The notes beneath the pieces are model-generated. The model ran no database searches. It was not told the DNA's origin and worked only from the letters and a program-made list of their open reading frames with translations. From assembly GCA_012522615.1 (NCBI GenBank), contig JAAYKB010000091.1, positions 1 through 21,663 of the forward strand: a DNA stretch of 21,663 bases. Direction: 5' to 3'. Below, one piece after another: positions 21,380 through 21,663 of the stretch. Position 1 is the first letter of the stretch. Each line of letters opens with the position of its first letter. A program made the position numbers and the translations under genes. This stretch comes from Clostridiales bacterium. Lineage in GTDB: Bacteria; Bacillota; Clostridia; Oscillospirales; Acutalibacteraceae.

Positions 21380-21663
21380 ATGTATCTTCATCTCGGACAG
21401 GAAACGGTAGTCAGACTTGACGATGTTGTAGGCATCTTTGATATGGACACCTCCACAATATCCAAGTTTTCACGCCAATTTCTCGCAGACGCCCAAAAGG
21501 GCGGCCGCGTTTTTAATGTTTCGGACGAACTTCCCAAGACCTATGTTGTCTGTGTGGACAGGGAGGGGACCGAAACTGTATACATCTCCCAGATTTCATC
21601 GTCAACCCTGCGCCGCCGCGCCGGGTTCGTAGAGGGGTTATCCGCGACCCTCAATGACGCGGA
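21380..21663 (+). CDS. remB: RemB-like regulatory protein (DUF370), 3' end beyond window
   Basis: The reading frame from ATG 21380 runs open to the window edge (94 codons, no stop). It starts MYLHLGQETVVRLDDVVGIFDMD and contains SQISSSTLRRRAGF, the closing signature of the RemB/YaaB family (DUF370). In Bacillus subtilis remB lies between recF and gyrB, exactly this position; the related RemA is a DNA-binding regulator of extracellular-matrix genes. GAAAGG at 21365-21370 precedes the ATG by 9 nt. The visible part is already slightly longer than the Bacillus protein at its C-terminus. Its function in this organism is unknown. Confidence 0.9.
   Translation, partial: MYLHLGQETVVRLDDVVGIFDMDTSTISKFSRQFLADAQKGGRVFNVSDELPKTYVVCVDREGTETVYISQISSSTLRRRAGFVEGLSATLNDA

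Noticed and set aside
1..21663. Searched for CRISPR arrays, tRNA/rRNA genes, insertion sequences, integrases and T-box leaders
   Set aside because: None seen by eye; the spacers are too short or lack the needed structure, and no transposase-like protein is encoded.

Overview
The window is a dense bacterial chromosome segment with every recognisable gene on the + strand. The gene content (plsX-acpP-rnc-smc-ftsY, yhbY-nadD-yqeK-LCP-rsfS-leuS, and dnaA-dnaN-yaaA-recF-remB), the AAAGGA-type ribosome binding sites and the moderately GC-rich codon use point to a Firmicute of class Clostridia, probably an Oscillospirales-type gut or rumen lineage. The class is well supported by synteny; the order is an inference.

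Region 1 (1-16795) is one tightly packed run of housekeeping genes: the end of topA, then trmFO, plsX, acpP, rnc, a short Elp3-like radical SAM gene, an lrgA-lrgB pair, smc, ftsY, rdgB, yhbY, a fused nadD-yqeK gene, an LCP-family gene, rsfS and leuS. Most gaps are under 70 bp and several genes overlap. The run covers tRNA modification and charging, phospholipid and acyl carrier supply, RNA processing, chromosome condensation, membrane targeting, nucleotide pool cleaning, NAD synthesis, ribosome assembly and ribosome silencing. It ends in a strong intrinsic terminator after leuS (16824-16868).

Region 2 (16796-18914) is the replication-initiation control region. It holds a 443-bp spacer with a near-consensus dnaA promoter (TTGAAA-17 bp-TATAAT, extended -10), an inverted repeat over the -35, a roughly 190-nt structured leader, dnaA itself, and a 341-bp dnaA-dnaN spacer that is the best oriC candidate (six near-consensus DnaA boxes and an 80-bp stretch counted at 79% AT).

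Region 3 (18915-21663) is the classical Bacillus-like order dnaN-yaaA(S4)-recF-remB; gyrB would be expected just past the window edge.

The most notable points are the following. The leuS|dnaA junction puts about 16 kb of essential genes pointing toward the origin, hence head-on to a leftward fork if oriC is where it appears to be, and the usual rpmH-rnpA-yidC neighbourhood is absent. NadD and YqeK are fused in one polypeptide. The LCP protein lacks key arginines and carries a cysteine-bearing insert. The acyl carrier protein has DSD in place of DSL. An lrgAB pair with adjacent palindromes sits between rnc and smc. The dnaA leader and promoter carry possible regulatory structures. I did not see a clearly new defence, mobile or CRISPR system; this is core chromosome with some unusual details.
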